Assembly (NCBI RefSeq): GCF_000178855.1
Contig: NZ_ADVG01000003.1
Coordinates: 2,529,341 to 2,593,340, forward strand
Length of the DNA stretch: 64,000 bases
DNA from: Ktedonobacter racemifer DSM 44963
GTDB lineage: Bacteria > Chloroflexota > Ktedonobacteria > Ktedonobacterales > Ktedonobacteraceae
Reading direction: 5' to 3'
The notes beneath the pieces were generated by a model that worked only from the letters and a program-made list of their open reading frames with translations, was not told the DNA's origin and searched no databases. The stretch's first letter is position 1, and each line of letters starts with the position of its first letter. Positions 35,810-45,278 of the stretch are shown piece after piece. Position numbers and translations under genes: made by a program.

Positions 35810-37026
35810 GTTTGTACTCCTTCTCTGGCGAGATACCTCTGGATTTCGTCTGCTGCCTGACGATACCCACCTGCGGTATGCAATGTTTTCTGAAGGGCTC
35901 CTGCCGCCTCTCGATAGCGTGGGTCCGCAAGGATCACCTCTGCTGCCTGATGCAATGTTGAGGCTCGGACATGCCCATGCATTAGTTGATCATTAATGAC
36001 CAGACCTGCGCCGCGTGCTGCCACCGCTTTCGCATTGAGAAACTGCTCAAGCTGTTGAGGGATCAGAATCAGCGGCACCCCATAATACAATCCTTCGTGA
36101 ATACTATTGAGCCCTCCATGAGTGATGAAGGCGTCCACGCGCTGTAGCACTTCAAGTTGCGGGACGAATGGGCACACGATGAAATTCGGCGGGATGGCTC
36201 CAAGCTCCTTGATGTCTGTGTGTGTGCCTGCTGAGAGAATGAACTGTGCTGGATACCCCGCAAACGCCTCGAAGCATTGCCGGTAAAACTCGCTACGGGT
36301 ACTATGAACCGTGCCGAGTGAAATGTACACCACTGGCTGTAGCCCCAACGCATCGAAGGGAAAATCCCCGTCACGCGTTTGTGGGTTGATGGAGGGTCCG
36401 ACGAAGCGAAAGGTCTGGTCAATGAGAGGCACATCCGGGTTGAGTTCCCGCGAGGTAAAGACGATATTCAAGCCGCCGCGCATGGGAAACAGGGGACGAG
36501 AGGAAGGAAACGCTGCTTTTCCATACCGGCGAATGAGGCGGCGGCGCACCGACAAGAGATCGGGCACCATCGGCAGCAAGCGGAAGATCTGCTGGCGCGC
36601 GTGCGGTGCCTTGCGCGCTTCTGTTCCATCAAACACCAGGTGTGGGATCGACGCGGCCGGGCGCAGTTTCAACAGTGTGGCTGCCATGTTTCCCCACAGA
36701 GCATTCGAGTCGAACACGACGAGATCGGGTTGTTCACGCGAGAGTTCATCCAACAGGAATGGCAAAAGCTGTTCCGTCGTATGTAACAGCAATCGGACAA
36801 CCAGGGCAAGATTGCCATCTTGCAGAATCGCGGAGAAGGCTGTCGAGGTCATTTCTGTTATCGGGTAAGCACGAAACGTTGCGCCTGTTCGCTCGATCTG
36901 CGGACAAAACTCCGACGCGCTGTAGTAGGTGACTTGCTCACCACGCTGAACCAACTCCTGCACGACTGGCAGGGTGGGATTCACATGCCCATGCGCGGGG
37001 AGGCTGAGATAGACGATGTTGCTCAT
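35806..37026 (-). CDS. MGT-family (GT1) glycosyltransferase
   Basis: 406 residues, GT-B fold. N-terminal domain begins MSNIVYLSLPAHGHVNPTLP with the GHxNP acceptor-side loop; C-terminal nucleotide-sugar domain has VVYISLGTVHSTRSEFYRQ, FVPQLEVLQRVDAFITHGG and LNSIHEGLYYGVPLILIPQQ, with the donor-binding His and Gln. Related enzymes (OleD, Mgt) attach UDP-glucose to macrolides or other aglycones, often for self-resistance. It is followed closely (36 bp upstream) by a TetR gene on the same strand, so likely one operon with tetR first. Confidence 0.92.
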   Translation of the reverse strand: MSNIVYLSLPAHGHVNPTLPVVQELVQRGEQVTYYSASEFCPQIERTGATFRAYPITEMTSTAFSAILQDGNLALVVRLLLHTTEQLLPFLLDELSREQPDLVVFDSNALWGNMAATLLKLRPAASIPHLVFDGTEARKAPHARQQIFRLLPMVPDLLSVRRRLIRRYGKAAFPSSRPLFPMRGGLNIVFTSRELNPDVPLIDQTFRFVGPSINPQTRDGDFPFDALGLQPVVYISLGTVHSTRSEFYRQCFEAFAGYPAQFILSAGTHTDIKELGAIPPNFIVCPFVPQLEVLQRVDAFITHGGLNSIHEGLYYGVPLILIPQQLEQFLNAKAVAARGAGLVINDQLMHGHVRASTLHQAAEVILADPRYREAAGALQKTLHTAGGYRQAADEIQRYLAREGVQT

Positions 37027-37062
37027 GGAACCGTCTCCATTCGTTTGTGTAAAGGCATCTCC

Positions 37063-37758
37063 CTATGCATTGTCTTGAGCTTCAACAAACCACACCTTCA
37101 GCGTTTCAGTATCAGCGAGTTGCAAGGCATCGGAGGAGAGACCCAGCAGCAATGTAATGGCGCAAGTCGTGGCAGCCACGATGCGTTCGGCCTGGGACAG
37201 ATCGTTCTGCTTTGGATCGTCTGAGAGGAGCAACCCAGCAAGGGTATCCACCAGATCATCAAGAAGGGACAAAATCACTCTCCCCACCTGATCAGGATAG
37301 GCGGTCGTCAAGGAACCTTCCTGCACCCCCTGAGAGATGATGGTCGTCAGCCAGGGCGTCACTCGTTTGACTCTCGTGGTGTGCATCTTTTGGCGCGCGA
37401 TGGCGTTGTCGTCGGTGTACCAGACGCGCATGAACGCGAGAGCAAGGGACTTCTGCGCGCTGTTTTGTTGGTTAATCGTCGCAAAGAAGCGCTGGAGTTT
37501 GTCGAGAGCGGACAGCGCTGGATCATGCACAAGAGGAAGCAGAAGCTGTTCTACCTCGCCTTGCATGCGTTCGATCAGCGCTTCCAGCAATGCCTGTTTC
37601 GAGTCAAAGTAGTGATACACGGTCCCTTTGGCAATCTGGAGTTCGTTCAGAATATCCTGGATAGCCATCTGCTCATAGCCTTTGGTATACACGAGCCGCT
37701 GAGCCACATCGAGGATTTCGTTGCGTCTCACGGCGTGTTCTTTGACAATGCGCGCCAT
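37063..37758 (-). CDS. TetR-family regulator
   Basis: 231 residues. N-terminal HTH: RRNEILDVAQRLVYTKGYEQ, then IQDILNELQIAKGTVYHYFDSKQALLEAL. C-terminal ligand domain is helical. A perfect palindrome lies 29 bp upstream. It probably represses itself and the downstream glycosyltransferase (inference). Confidence 0.93.
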   Translation of the reverse strand: MARIVKEHAVRRNEILDVAQRLVYTKGYEQMAIQDILNELQIAKGTVYHYFDSKQALLEALIERMQGEVEQLLLPLVHDPALSALDKLQRFFATINQQNSAQKSLALAFMRVWYTDDNAIARQKMHTTRVKRVTPWLTTIISQGVQEGSLTTAYPDQVGRVILSLLDDLVDTLAGLLLSDDPKQNDLSQAERIVAATTCAITLLLGLSSDALQLADTETLKVWFVEAQDNA

Positions 37759-37786
37759 GTTTCTTTCTCTCTGTTTTCCTTCTCAT

Positions 37787-37805
37787 TTGACCGACGGTCG
37801 GTCAA
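37787..37805. promoter_or_regulatory. TetR operator palindrome
   Basis: TTGACCGACGGTCGGTCAA is a perfect 19-bp palindrome upstream of the tetR start at 37758. Its TTGACCGACxxTCGGTCAA form is classic for TetR regulators. Confidence 0.9.
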
Positions 37806-38064
37806 TATTTACAAGAAAGTATACTCGACGTGCGGCCTGTTGTCAATCTCTGAACCAGGGGTTCTGAGTCGGGGACGGAAGAAGTTGGGAGAAATTCATC
37901 TTTGGGAAGATTTCTGGAGGAATTGCTTCCCTCATTCTTCTAGAGGTCTGTGACAAGTTGAGGTAGTTGAAGCAGTGATGCTGATTTTGCACTGGAGTCG
38001 TGTTGGCTTTGCACTGGAGTGTGTGGTGCTGTTTTGGAGTAAGCAAGTGAAGGGTGATATTTCT

Positions 38065-38901
38065 GGCTGTGTTGCAAAGAGTAAGCTGAACTGTTAAAGT
38101 TGACAGAAAAGAAGGAAAAAAAGCCAACCATGACAGAGCAGCATCCTTTCAAATGGCGTCACTTCGAAGCTGAGATTATTTTGCTCTGCGTTCGTTGGTA
38201 TTTGCGCTATGCGCTCAGTTATCGAGATCTCGAGGAACTCATGCGAGAACGGGGGCTGTCTGTGGACCATACGACGATTTACCGCTGGGTGCAGCGTTAC
38301 GCCCCCGAATTGCAGAAACGATGTCGCCCCCATCTCAAAACCGCCAACGATTCTTGGCGTGTAGATGAGACCTATATAAAGGTGAAAGGCGTGTGGACCT
38401 ACTTGTATCGAGCGGTGGATTCCCAAGGGAACACGCTGGAGTTTTTATTGAGTCTCACTCGCGATGCACCTGCTGCGAAGCGCTTTTTCGCGAAAGCACT
38501 GGGTGCTCTCCACATCGTGGTCCCTCGCGTCATCACGGTTGACAAAAACATGGCATATCCAAAGGCTTTCAAGGAACTGCAAGGGGAGAACCTTCTTCCA
38601 GAAGGTTGTGAACTGCGGCAGAGCAAATATCTCAACAACCTGATTGAACAAGATCATCGCTTCATCAAACGACGTGTCAAACCCGGATTAGGTTTCTTTT
38701 CGTTAGAGACAGCGGAGCGAACGCTGCAAGGATTTGAAGTCATGAACATGATTCGCAAGGGACAGATAGATGGGAGAGAAAAAGGAAAGATCATCGGCCA
38801 GATTGCATTCATCTCCTCCCTCTTTGGAGTAGCCGCCTAAGCTGAACAGCTGGAAGCCTTCATACTCCTCGTTTTCCTCGGAGTTTTTTTGCAACAGAGC
38901 C
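38065..38901. mobile_element. IS6-family element
   Basis: Ends GGCTGTGTTGCAAAG (38065) and TTGCAACAGAGCC (to 38901) are the IS6/IS26-type inverted repeats. The 837-bp element has one transposase. No 8-bp duplication (ATATTTCT / GCTTTTTG), as common after IS6 cointegration. Confidence 0.88.
38130..38840 (+). CDS. IS6-family transposase
   Basis: 236 residues from the ATG at 38130. FKWRHFEAEIILLCVRWYLR, SYRDLEELMRERGLSVDHTT, first Asp in WRVDETYIKVKGVWTYLYRA, second in ITVDKNMAYPKAF, and Glu in NNLIEQDHRFIKRR. Complete DDE; typical length. An AAGGA site is somewhat far upstream. Confidence 0.93.
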   Translation: MTEQHPFKWRHFEAEIILLCVRWYLRYALSYRDLEELMRERGLSVDHTTIYRWVQRYAPELQKRCRPHLKTANDSWRVDETYIKVKGVWTYLYRAVDSQGNTLEFLLSLTRDAPAAKRFFAKALGALHIVVPRVITVDKNMAYPKAFKELQGENLLPEGCELRQSKYLNNLIEQDHRFIKRRVKPGLGFFSLETAERTLQGFEVMNMIRKGQIDGREKGKIIGQIAFISSLFGVAA

Positions 38902-38995
38902 GCTTTTTGTGCTCAAATGTTGTTTGTAGGAAGGGAATGAGCCCGGAACGGTAGGTCCATGGCGCACGATCGTGTCTTGCCCAAAGGATGACTCC

Positions 38996-39622
38996 TTACG
39001 CGATCAAGTCTCCGTCAAGAGCGGGCGTTCTCATCGAGTTGGCCGACATCTGAAGGCCGCTGGCGATTTCAGTGAGGGTATACTCACGGCTGGCATCAAC
39101 ACGACTGGCTTCGTAGAGAAAAAGCATCGTTTTGAGATCCCGCAAGCGTCTTTGGGCAAACCAGTCTCTCAGTCCGTGAAATTTGCTCTGGAAGGTGCAC
39201 GGTGGCGCAGCTATTGGCTCATTGTACGCGAGCTCGTCCGGGGTTAATCCGTACTGCACATCGTCCGCGAATTCGTTATCCAGGTTTGTGAGATCCAGGC
39301 CAACTATCTCCAGGTCGTCTGGTTCTGGTGGTGCTGGCTTTTTTTCAGCAACGGTAGGATGCGGAGGAGAAAGCGCGTGATGGCTCTGATAATGATTCTC
39401 TCCTCTGGTGTAGGTGATGAAAGAAGGATATGCACGTTCTGAGATGTATTTTCCTTGAGCGTGCATGTCCCCCTGAATTGCCCTTCCAATCAAGTAGAGA
39501 AGGCGGATCTGGTCTCTTGAGGAACGGTCAGAGAAGGCCCTGGTGACAGCGACGGAGACCGGGATTATCCCGGTCTCCGTCGCTGTCACCAGCATGAGTC
39601 TGGTGTTTTGAGTTTCCACCAC
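38996..39622 (-). CDS. Hypothetical protein
   Basis: Up to 208 residues. The C-terminal part (FHGLRDWFAQRRLRDLKTML, ASREYTLTEIASGLQM) looks like a genuine helical protein; the middle is acidic and Pro-rich (KKPAPPEPDDLEIVGLDLTN). The first 40 codons overlap a 53-bp perfect palindrome, so the real start is probably nearer 39466 (MHAQGKYIS). Not recognised. Confidence 0.45.
   Translation of the reverse strand: MVETQNTRLMLVTATETGIIPVSVAVTRAFSDRSSRDQIRLLYLIGRAIQGDMHAQGKYISERAYPSFITYTRGENHYQSHHALSPPHPTVAEKKPAPPEPDDLEIVGLDLTNLDNEFADDVQYGLTPDELAYNEPIAAPPCTFQSKFHGLRDWFAQRRLRDLKTMLFLYEASRVDASREYTLTEIASGLQMSANSMRTPALDGDLIA
39540..39592. repeat. 53-bp perfect palindrome
   Basis: Two 26-bp arms (left begins CTGGTGACAGCGACGGAGAC) around a single central base. 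It could form a cruciform or RNA hairpin and resembles the long hairpins at 30651 and 54901. Confidence 0.95.
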
Positions 39623-39666
39623 TGGTCGGGAGCGATCACGCTGGATATGGGTAGGTGATGTGAGAA

Positions 39667-40158
39667 CTAATGGCCAGGATACTGGACGGTAGTCGTACTG
39701 GGGTCGAGGGGGCTGTCGCCGGTAGGATAAATCATGGTGGGCGCGTACTGACCCGGATAGATCATGTCGAGAGGACTGGTTTGACCGGGATAGGCCATAT
39801 CAGATGGGCTCGCGCCGTGTGGGTAGGCGGCGAGGGGGTTGGCATTATGAGGGAAGGATTCGAGGGCGCTAGCGCCATGCGGGTAGGCGGCGAGAGACTT
39901 GGCTTGACCGGGATAGATGATGGTGGGGGCGTAGCCACCGGGATAGGCGATGAGCGATCTTGCGCCATTGGGATAGGCCATGTTGGGAGTGTAGTCCCCT
40001 GGATAAGCCATACTGGGAATGAAGTCGAGGGGGCTGGCGGCACCAGGGTAGAGCACGCTGGGAGTGACGTCGAGAGAGCTGGCATTACCGGGATAGGCGA
40101 GGTGTTGCTGGTGTCTTGTCTCGACATGCAGTGGCGTGAGCGTGTCAGGAGTGAGCAT
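39667..40158 (-). CDS. Tandem-repeat protein with YPG decapeptides
   Basis: 163 residues of about 13 imperfect 10-11-residue repeats with consensus AYPxGASPLDxx, for example AYPHGASPSDM, IYPGQTSPLDM-like and IYPGQYAPTM. Length of units is 10 to 15 residues. There is no signal peptide or membrane segment. Repeats of Tyr-Pro-Gly suggest an extended or beta-spiral structure, as in elastin- or silk-like proteins (inference). No family recognised and no strong ribosome site is visible. Confidence 0.5.
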   Translation of the reverse strand: MLTPDTLTPLHVETRHQQHLAYPGNASSLDVTPSVLYPGAASPLDFIPSMAYPGDYTPNMAYPNGARSLIAYPGGYAPTIIYPGQAKSLAAYPHGASALESFPHNANPLAAYPHGASPSDMAYPGQTSPLDMIYPGQYAPTMIYPTGDSPLDPSTTTVQYPGH

Positions 40159-40400
40159 GTGGCAGCAAGAAGGAAGGGGGGTATGGTCTGGTCAGTGCTG
40201 TGCGCGTGTCAGGTGCCAGGAGTGAGCGTCCAGTGCTCGTGTGTGATGTGTGTGCAGCAGGAGGAAGGGGGCATGATCGTCTGGCCAGTGATATGCGCCA
40301 GGTGCTGAGTGTTGAGGGAGGAGGGGGCATATCCTATAGTCGACGGAATGGGGTACAATAGGGGCATATTTTGGGTAGAGAAGGAAGGTATGCGAGAGAC

Positions 40401-40649
40401 ATGCGATTGACGAAGACGGCTGCGGGGGTGAGGGTGTTCTCGATGCTGCCGTGGGAGAAGGAGGAGTTGGCGGCGCTGGCAGTGCAAGGGAGGGAGTGGG
40501 TGCCCTTTTCGAGCATGGGAACGGGCAAGCAGCAGCGACTCCTGGGCAAGATCCACAGCCAGTTGCACACGATTGCGTTGGATGCGGGCGTCGAGATTGT
40601 GGATCGGCAGGTGGTGGTGCTGGGACCGGTGGAGCGGCGCACACGGTAA
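40401..40649 (+). CDS. Hypothetical small protein
   Basis: 82 residues from an ATG with a GGAAGG site. Starts MRLTKTAAGVRVFSMLPWEK and ends IVDRQVVVLGPVERRTR. Compact, charged, soluble. It lies in a purine-biased stretch, which favours plus-strand coding. Not recognised. Confidence 0.45.
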   Translation: MRLTKTAAGVRVFSMLPWEKEELAALAVQGREWVPFSSMGTGKQQRLLGKIHSQLHTIALDAGVEIVDRQVVVLGPVERRTR

Positions 40650-40899
40650 GCGAAGGGGCCGCGATGCGAGGAAGCCTGGACCGTTGGTGGTCTGGTTGTG
40701 TGCGCGGCGAAGAGGGAGAGAGGCGAGGCACAAGGTGATGATGTGGTTGGTCGTTGTGGAGGGAGGGTGTGTATGTGAGAGCAAACACATACGATATCGT
40801 ATAGATTTATGTGCAATGTGGCTGGTAGGGGATGCTTGTAAAGATCGAATTACTTTTAGCGCTCCTATGCGTTTCTATAGATGTATTTGACTTTGGTAA

Positions 40900-40945
40900 C
40901 AGGAAGGCCGCTGCGGGGCACCATGCGCAGCGGCCTTCCTGTTTT
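40900..40945 (+). terminator. Rho-independent terminator
   Basis: A perfect 16-bp stem (CAGGAAGGCCGCTGCG / its complement) and TTTT. Its CAGGAAG start resembles the terminator at 948. Confidence 0.88.
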
Positions 40946-40948
40946 CTG

Positions 40949-41449
40949 TTGGAGAGGGTTGGCTACCCTCGTGAGGAGGAGAGGGAGTGGCAACCGGTGG
41001 CCGGGGTGCAGTATTGGGGTGTGGTCGTAGCGAACATCAAAGTGCGGCCAAGGTTGCAGGGGAAGGGGCATTTTTCGATCTTCATGGATATGGTGCAGAC
41101 ACTCAATCCGGGGGAGGCGACGAGTCTGGAGTGTGTGATCAACCCACTGCTTCGTGCCTGGGGGCGGCGGCATGACTGGATTGAAGAGCCGAAAGAAGAT
41201 TTGCCGATCACCAATCCTTCCTTTTCTTGCTTGAAGCCGGACGTGCAAGGGATCGGGAGCCAGGAGGCGGTCTCTGCGGGTCAGGAGGAGTCTATCATGA
41301 TGGGTCTAAACTGGGACACGTGGACGCTGGGCGGGCTGCGCTCATATGACGAGTGGCGCGCCTCGCGTGTCGAGCGACCGCATGGGTGCGAGCCAGGGGA
41401 ATGTGGTGAGGGGGGGCATGACCTGGCCAAAGAGGTGTCTCTCAGGTAG
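40949..41449 (+). pseudogene. GNAT-like protein, 5' truncated
   Basis: The frame reads WGVVVANIKVRPRLQGKGHF and SIFMDMVQTLNPGEATSLEC, a GNAT motif A (VRPxLQGxGxF) with the following helix. The frame extends back through a rho-independent terminator, so its present 5' end is not natural; TTG at 40949 is the first possible start after it. The C-terminal 70 residues are not GNAT-like. Confidence 0.5.
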
Positions 41450-42314
41450 CGTGTGGGTGCAGCGAGGACGGGAGTACCTCTTCTGAGGCCCGTTGCCTGC
41501 TCGGGCAGAAGCCATGTTCATGCCCGAGGAGACAACGGGTCTGCCCTTTTCCCAGGAGAGCACCTTCTTTCGTCGAGGCAGGCCCGGTTCACGGGTGTGC
41601 GGGGCCATACGGTTACCGTCTTTCTTGCTTCCTGTCGATGTTTCTGGATTCCTGCTGCGCACTGGCGTGAACGCGGGTTTCCTGATTGCGTGTGATCATT
41701 GATGGGGGACAGCTTCGCTTCTGGTGTTGATCCTGCTCATTCTGTTTTGGAAAACGGACAAGGAGTGAGAGAACGTGTTTCACTGCAAGATCAATGATGG
41801 TGATGCAAAGAAGGGAAATTGGTGCTTGTCAAAATAAGAGAGGGCATGTAGGATACGTTTACGATGAGCAACGATCGTGAATGTGTGTAGAACCTTGCTT
41901 GTGGTTTGGAGCGCAAGGAAGGTCATTGCGATTTGTAGGAATTTATGGCATTTCGTGCCTTGATATCCTTCAATTTATCGATGGCGTAATATGGTTCACA
42001 GACCACTTTCGAGTCGTGAGTGCCACTCAAGTCAGGTTATTCCTGGTTTCAAGCGTATCGGAATAAAATGTCGAATGATTCCACCGAACTTGCCCCTGAT
42101 GTTTCTGTTCTGTTTGGTAACTGCCAAGATATGGTTTAAAAGCCAGTTCTGAGTTCAAACAGAAATTGATGGTGTTTTCCCTCGAACTTTGCCTCTTTCG
42201 CGGGGATACAGTATAGAGGCATAAATTAATTGCCTACTTACTCTGTCGAACTTTGGCGATTTCTTGCGAATAAATAGCAGAAGGATTTTCATTTCAGAAA
42301 GGAAGGCTATTATC
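41450..42314. other. Region without clear gene
   Basis: A 63-codon frame at 41514-41702 (MFMPEETTGLPFSQESTFFR) is possible but unsupported. The rest is AT-rich with no recognised signal, followed by a probable promoter area for the fragment at 42315. Confidence 0.35.
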
Positions 42315-42453
42315 ATGGCAGACTATCAACCATCATTTGAAACACTGGTGCATCTGGCAGAGAAACGGGGAGTCTTGCTCGCTTCTGTTCTTGCAATATA
42401 TCAGCAGCGGTACAACCTGAGCGATGCGCAGCTTTCCGAACAACTCCATTGCA
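42315..42453 (+). pseudogene. N-terminal gene fragment cut by miniature element
   Basis: ATG at 42315 with a GGAAGG site. Reads MADYQPSFETLVHLAEKRGV then SDAQLSEQLHC, a helix-turn-helix-like start, and then enters the inverted-repeat element at 42454. The rest of the gene is not found downstream. Confidence 0.55.
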
Positions 42454-42615
42454 GGTATTGTCAACTTAAGCAAAATTGTAGAGATTATATAGGAGAAACA
42501 TGCCTTAAAGTGGGGATGATGCCCTAATTCGGACAGTGTTTTCTAAAGAATCTTGGGGAAAGTAGCATCGAAGTGGTGAAAGCTCATCAACAAAAATTCT
42601 TAAGTTGACAATACC
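42454..42615. repeat. Miniature inverted-repeat element (copy A)
   Basis: GGTATTGTCAACTTAAG (42454-42470) and its reverse complement (42599-42615) enclose 162 bp. A second copy in the opposite orientation is at 58380-58531. Confidence 0.85.
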
Positions 42616-42674
42616 TCGTATTTCCACCAGAATAATCTTAGGATTTACAGATAATGAACCAGATTTTTTGCAAA

Positions 42675-42763
42675 ATACGACACATTATGTGGCGGGAAGA
42701 AGTATCGTCTATGCCCATATGATGCCTGTGGACGTTCATTGAAAGACACGACACATTATGTGG
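42675..42763. repeat. Pair of 17-bp direct repeats
   Basis: ACGACACATTATGTGGC occurs at about 42677-42693 and 42747-42763. They may be ends of a lost element or binding sites. Confidence 0.6.
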
Positions 42764-42878
42764 CAGAAGGCTAAAGTCTCCAAGCCCCTTCTAGACCGAT
42801 TTCAAGGGCATTTCTCGACACGAATTATGGGCTCTGGGACATATTCGGTGTGCCTACCTGACGTTGGGAAGCTACTGA

Positions 42879-43391
42879 TCAGGCATCGGGGATGTAGGGA
42901 ATCAACCCTTGACGGAATGCGGCCTCCTGGATCTCCCTGGGGGCCTGGCGCACATCGATGATGAGCCCATTCACCTCAAGCATCCAGATGAGCGGGTTCT
43001 TGTCAACCATGGAGGGGATCGACCAATCCGGGTCCATGGGATACATGCCCAAGAGGTCACGGATCTGTTTGGATTTCGCCTGCATCGTGCTGGAACTGAG
43101 ATCGAAATACTCCCAGATCTGGCTTGCTGCAATGTGGGGAGTCTGGGAGGAATCAAAGAGAAAGTTGACCATGCCTACGGCATGAATGATCCCACAGGCC
43201 CAAGTGGAGGCCTTGCCTCGTGCCAATGGTGAAGGGCGCTTCCGGCACAGGGTTGCTGTCAGCTCACGGCAGAGTTGGGCGTACTCCTCATGTAAGAACT
43301 GCTGACTAAACGTATCGGTGAGGTGCGTAATGTCCTGGAAGCGTGCTTGTATCTCTTTCGGGACCTGCAACGATGAGCTCCTCTTCGGCAT
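42879..43391 (-). CDS. DUF6398 domain protein
   Basis: 170 residues. ARFQDITHLTDTFSQQFL, EYAQLCRELTATLCRKRPSP, ACGIIHAVGMVNFLFDSSQT and PREIQEAAFRQGLIPYIP are the hallmark blocks of the DUF6398 family (assigned from memory), which contain a helix-turn-helix-like SSSTMQAKSKQIRDLL segment. Function unknown; full length. Confidence 0.8.
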   Translation of the reverse strand: MPKRSSSLQVPKEIQARFQDITHLTDTFSQQFLHEEYAQLCRELTATLCRKRPSPLARGKASTWACGIIHAVGMVNFLFDSSQTPHIAASQIWEYFDLSSSTMQAKSKQIRDLLGMYPMDPDWSIPSMVDKNPLIWMLEVNGLIIDVRQAPREIQEAAFRQGLIPYIPDA

Positions 43392-43456
43392 ACCTGTCTC
43401 CTTTTTCTCTCACTACGAGCGCATGAGGGTTGACCTTGAGTTCATACCTCCCTTCA

Positions 43457-44107
43457 TCAAGCGCTTCTTCCTTCTGCAAAGGTCACGAAAGTGGACCTGG
43501 AACCGCTTGCACCAGGCTCGTGAGCCGATGCCGATTTTTGGGAAGACCGTCTGCTCTGCTCTTTGGGTAAGGTATTCCCTGCTGCTGGATGGAGCAGAAC
43601 ACGGCGTTGCAGCAGTGCAAATCCAGCTTGTCCATAGGAACTACGCTTGATCCATTTTACTTTATTGACAAAACCTTCTACCACTCCGTTGCTCCAGGTC
43701 AGACTGCATCCATTGGCAACCGCCTTCGCATCATCGTCGAGTCCATTGACAAATGTGATCAGTTCCGCAATTCCACTGGCTTGGACAGCGGCTTTCCATT
43801 GTTCCAGATGTATCCAACCGTCGTGTTTTCGTAGGAGGTAGCCAAAGTCCTGCGCAAGCTTGAACACGAGAGCGATGGTCTCGTCGCTCTGGATGAGTTG
43901 ATCTAGATAGGCCGCTTGCTCTCTCGTGCGGTTTGGTGCTGGCTGTAAAACACCGTTCTTTTTGGCGGTGAGAGCAACGAATTGTGTGTCGTCGTCCCCC
44001 CATCTGCTAGGAGCGCCTCTGAATGCTTCGATCCGCCCCTCAAGCTGATTTGTTCCCTGTTCTTGCACGCCGAAAAGGCCGTCTGCTTCGTCAAAGAGTG
44101 TGCGCAA
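43457..44107 (-). pseudogene. ISL3 transposase C-terminal remnant
   Basis: Contains DQLIQSDETIALVFKLAQDF, WKAAVQASGIAELITFVNGL and WSNGVVEGFVNKVKWIKRSS then YGQAGFALLQRRVLL, the last third of an ISL3 transposase, followed by a foreign tail. N-terminal two thirds are missing. Confidence 0.8.
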
Positions 44108-44498
44108 AAAACCGCCAAAGAGCGTGTGAATGGAGACGTGGGAGAAACGTTTCCAGCGTTTTGCCTGTCCCCGCAGAGCACGTGACCGATGCAGAGCGAG
44201 AGGTCTTCAAGTTGACGTGCGCCCATGTTTTGCCTGGTGAGTTGTCGTGCGGTTGTGCCTGAACCACTGTCTGCTGGAGCACCGCTGGACACCTCGCCAT
44301 ATGATGCTTGAAAGGGGTGCGCAGTCAAATTGAGCAAAAAAGAACCAATTATGCAGCGAGGAAAAAGCCACCGAGGAAGCCAGAGATAATCCAACTTCCT
44401 CTCCTAGACCAGGACTGGAACCAGCGGCAGGAGACCTCATCATGGGCTTTCCGTAGAATTGCCGCCTTCTCGTGAGGTCGCACCGCGCTGCTCTTGGG

Positions 44499-45278
44499 CT
44501 ACGGCCACCCAACGCCTGGTGCGGGCGCATGGGTAGTGAGAACCATGCCCGTTCGTGCCTGATCTACCATGTTCTCAAAACCACGCCACTCGGTTACCAT
44601 CAGAAACAGCGTTTGCTTATTTTCTCCTCCAAGCATGCATGCGAAGCAGCCACGGTCAAGATGGATCACCTGCAAGATCTCACCACCTTCTCTCACTCGC
44701 ACGCAACATTTGTTCGGGACATCGCCGTACCAAACGGTACCTTCAGCGTCGAGACAGATGCCGTCAGGGGCTGCTCCTTCAAGCGCGGCCCAGACCCGCC
44801 GATTCGACAGGCTGCCGTTGCCATCAATGTCGAAGGCCGTGAGACGGTTTCCGTGGGACTCAGCAACGATCAGCGTCAAGTTATCCGGTGTCACGGCCAT
44901 CCCATTCGGGAAAGCGATATCGTCAGCCACTTGGCGCACCGACCCATCGAGGGTGACCAGCGCGATGATTCCGGGAGCATCAAAGCCACCACCGTTGATG
45001 TAGACGTTGCCGCGACCATCCACAGCGATCTCGTTCCAGATGTCAGCAAGGTCGCTCAGGTTGGCATGGGTCACCAACTCCCCGTCGGCCTCCCTGCGTA
45101 GGAGAAGTCCCTCGCGCCCCGAGACGACGAGTAGACGCCCATCGGGTAGCCAGTCGATGCAAAAGGGAATCGTGGTCGGCACGCGGGCCATGACTTCGCT
45201 CTTGCCCTCCAGATCGACGGCAACGATCTCCTGAGTGCCCCAGTTGGAAAACCACAGACGGTCCTCGTGCCAACGCGG
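44499..45278 (-). pseudogene. SMP-30/gluconolactonase-like protein, 5' truncated
   Basis: A six-bladed propeller frame with LPDGRLLVVSGREGLLLRRE, IWNEIAVDGRGNVYINGGGF, DIAFPNGMAVTPDNLTLIVA and APDGICLDAEGTVWYGDVPN, containing the metal-binding Asn and Asp residues of SMP-30 enzymes. The first 20-30 residues are replaced by sequence of the ISAs1 end at 45279. The natural stop is retained. Such enzymes hydrolyse lactones. Confidence 0.85.

Noticed and set aside
40192..40816. Minus-strand frames of 160-198 codons rich in Pro, Ser and His
   Set aside because: Antisense to a plausible plus-strand gene at 40401; composition is that of a shadow of purine-rich DNA.
44400..44530. Minus-strand frame with MRPHQALGGRSP, like the tail of IS481/IS3 transposases
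   Set aside because: It overlaps the natural C-terminus of the SMP-30 frame (LTTHAPAPGVGWP) and no other transposase sequence surrounds it; chance similarity is more likely.
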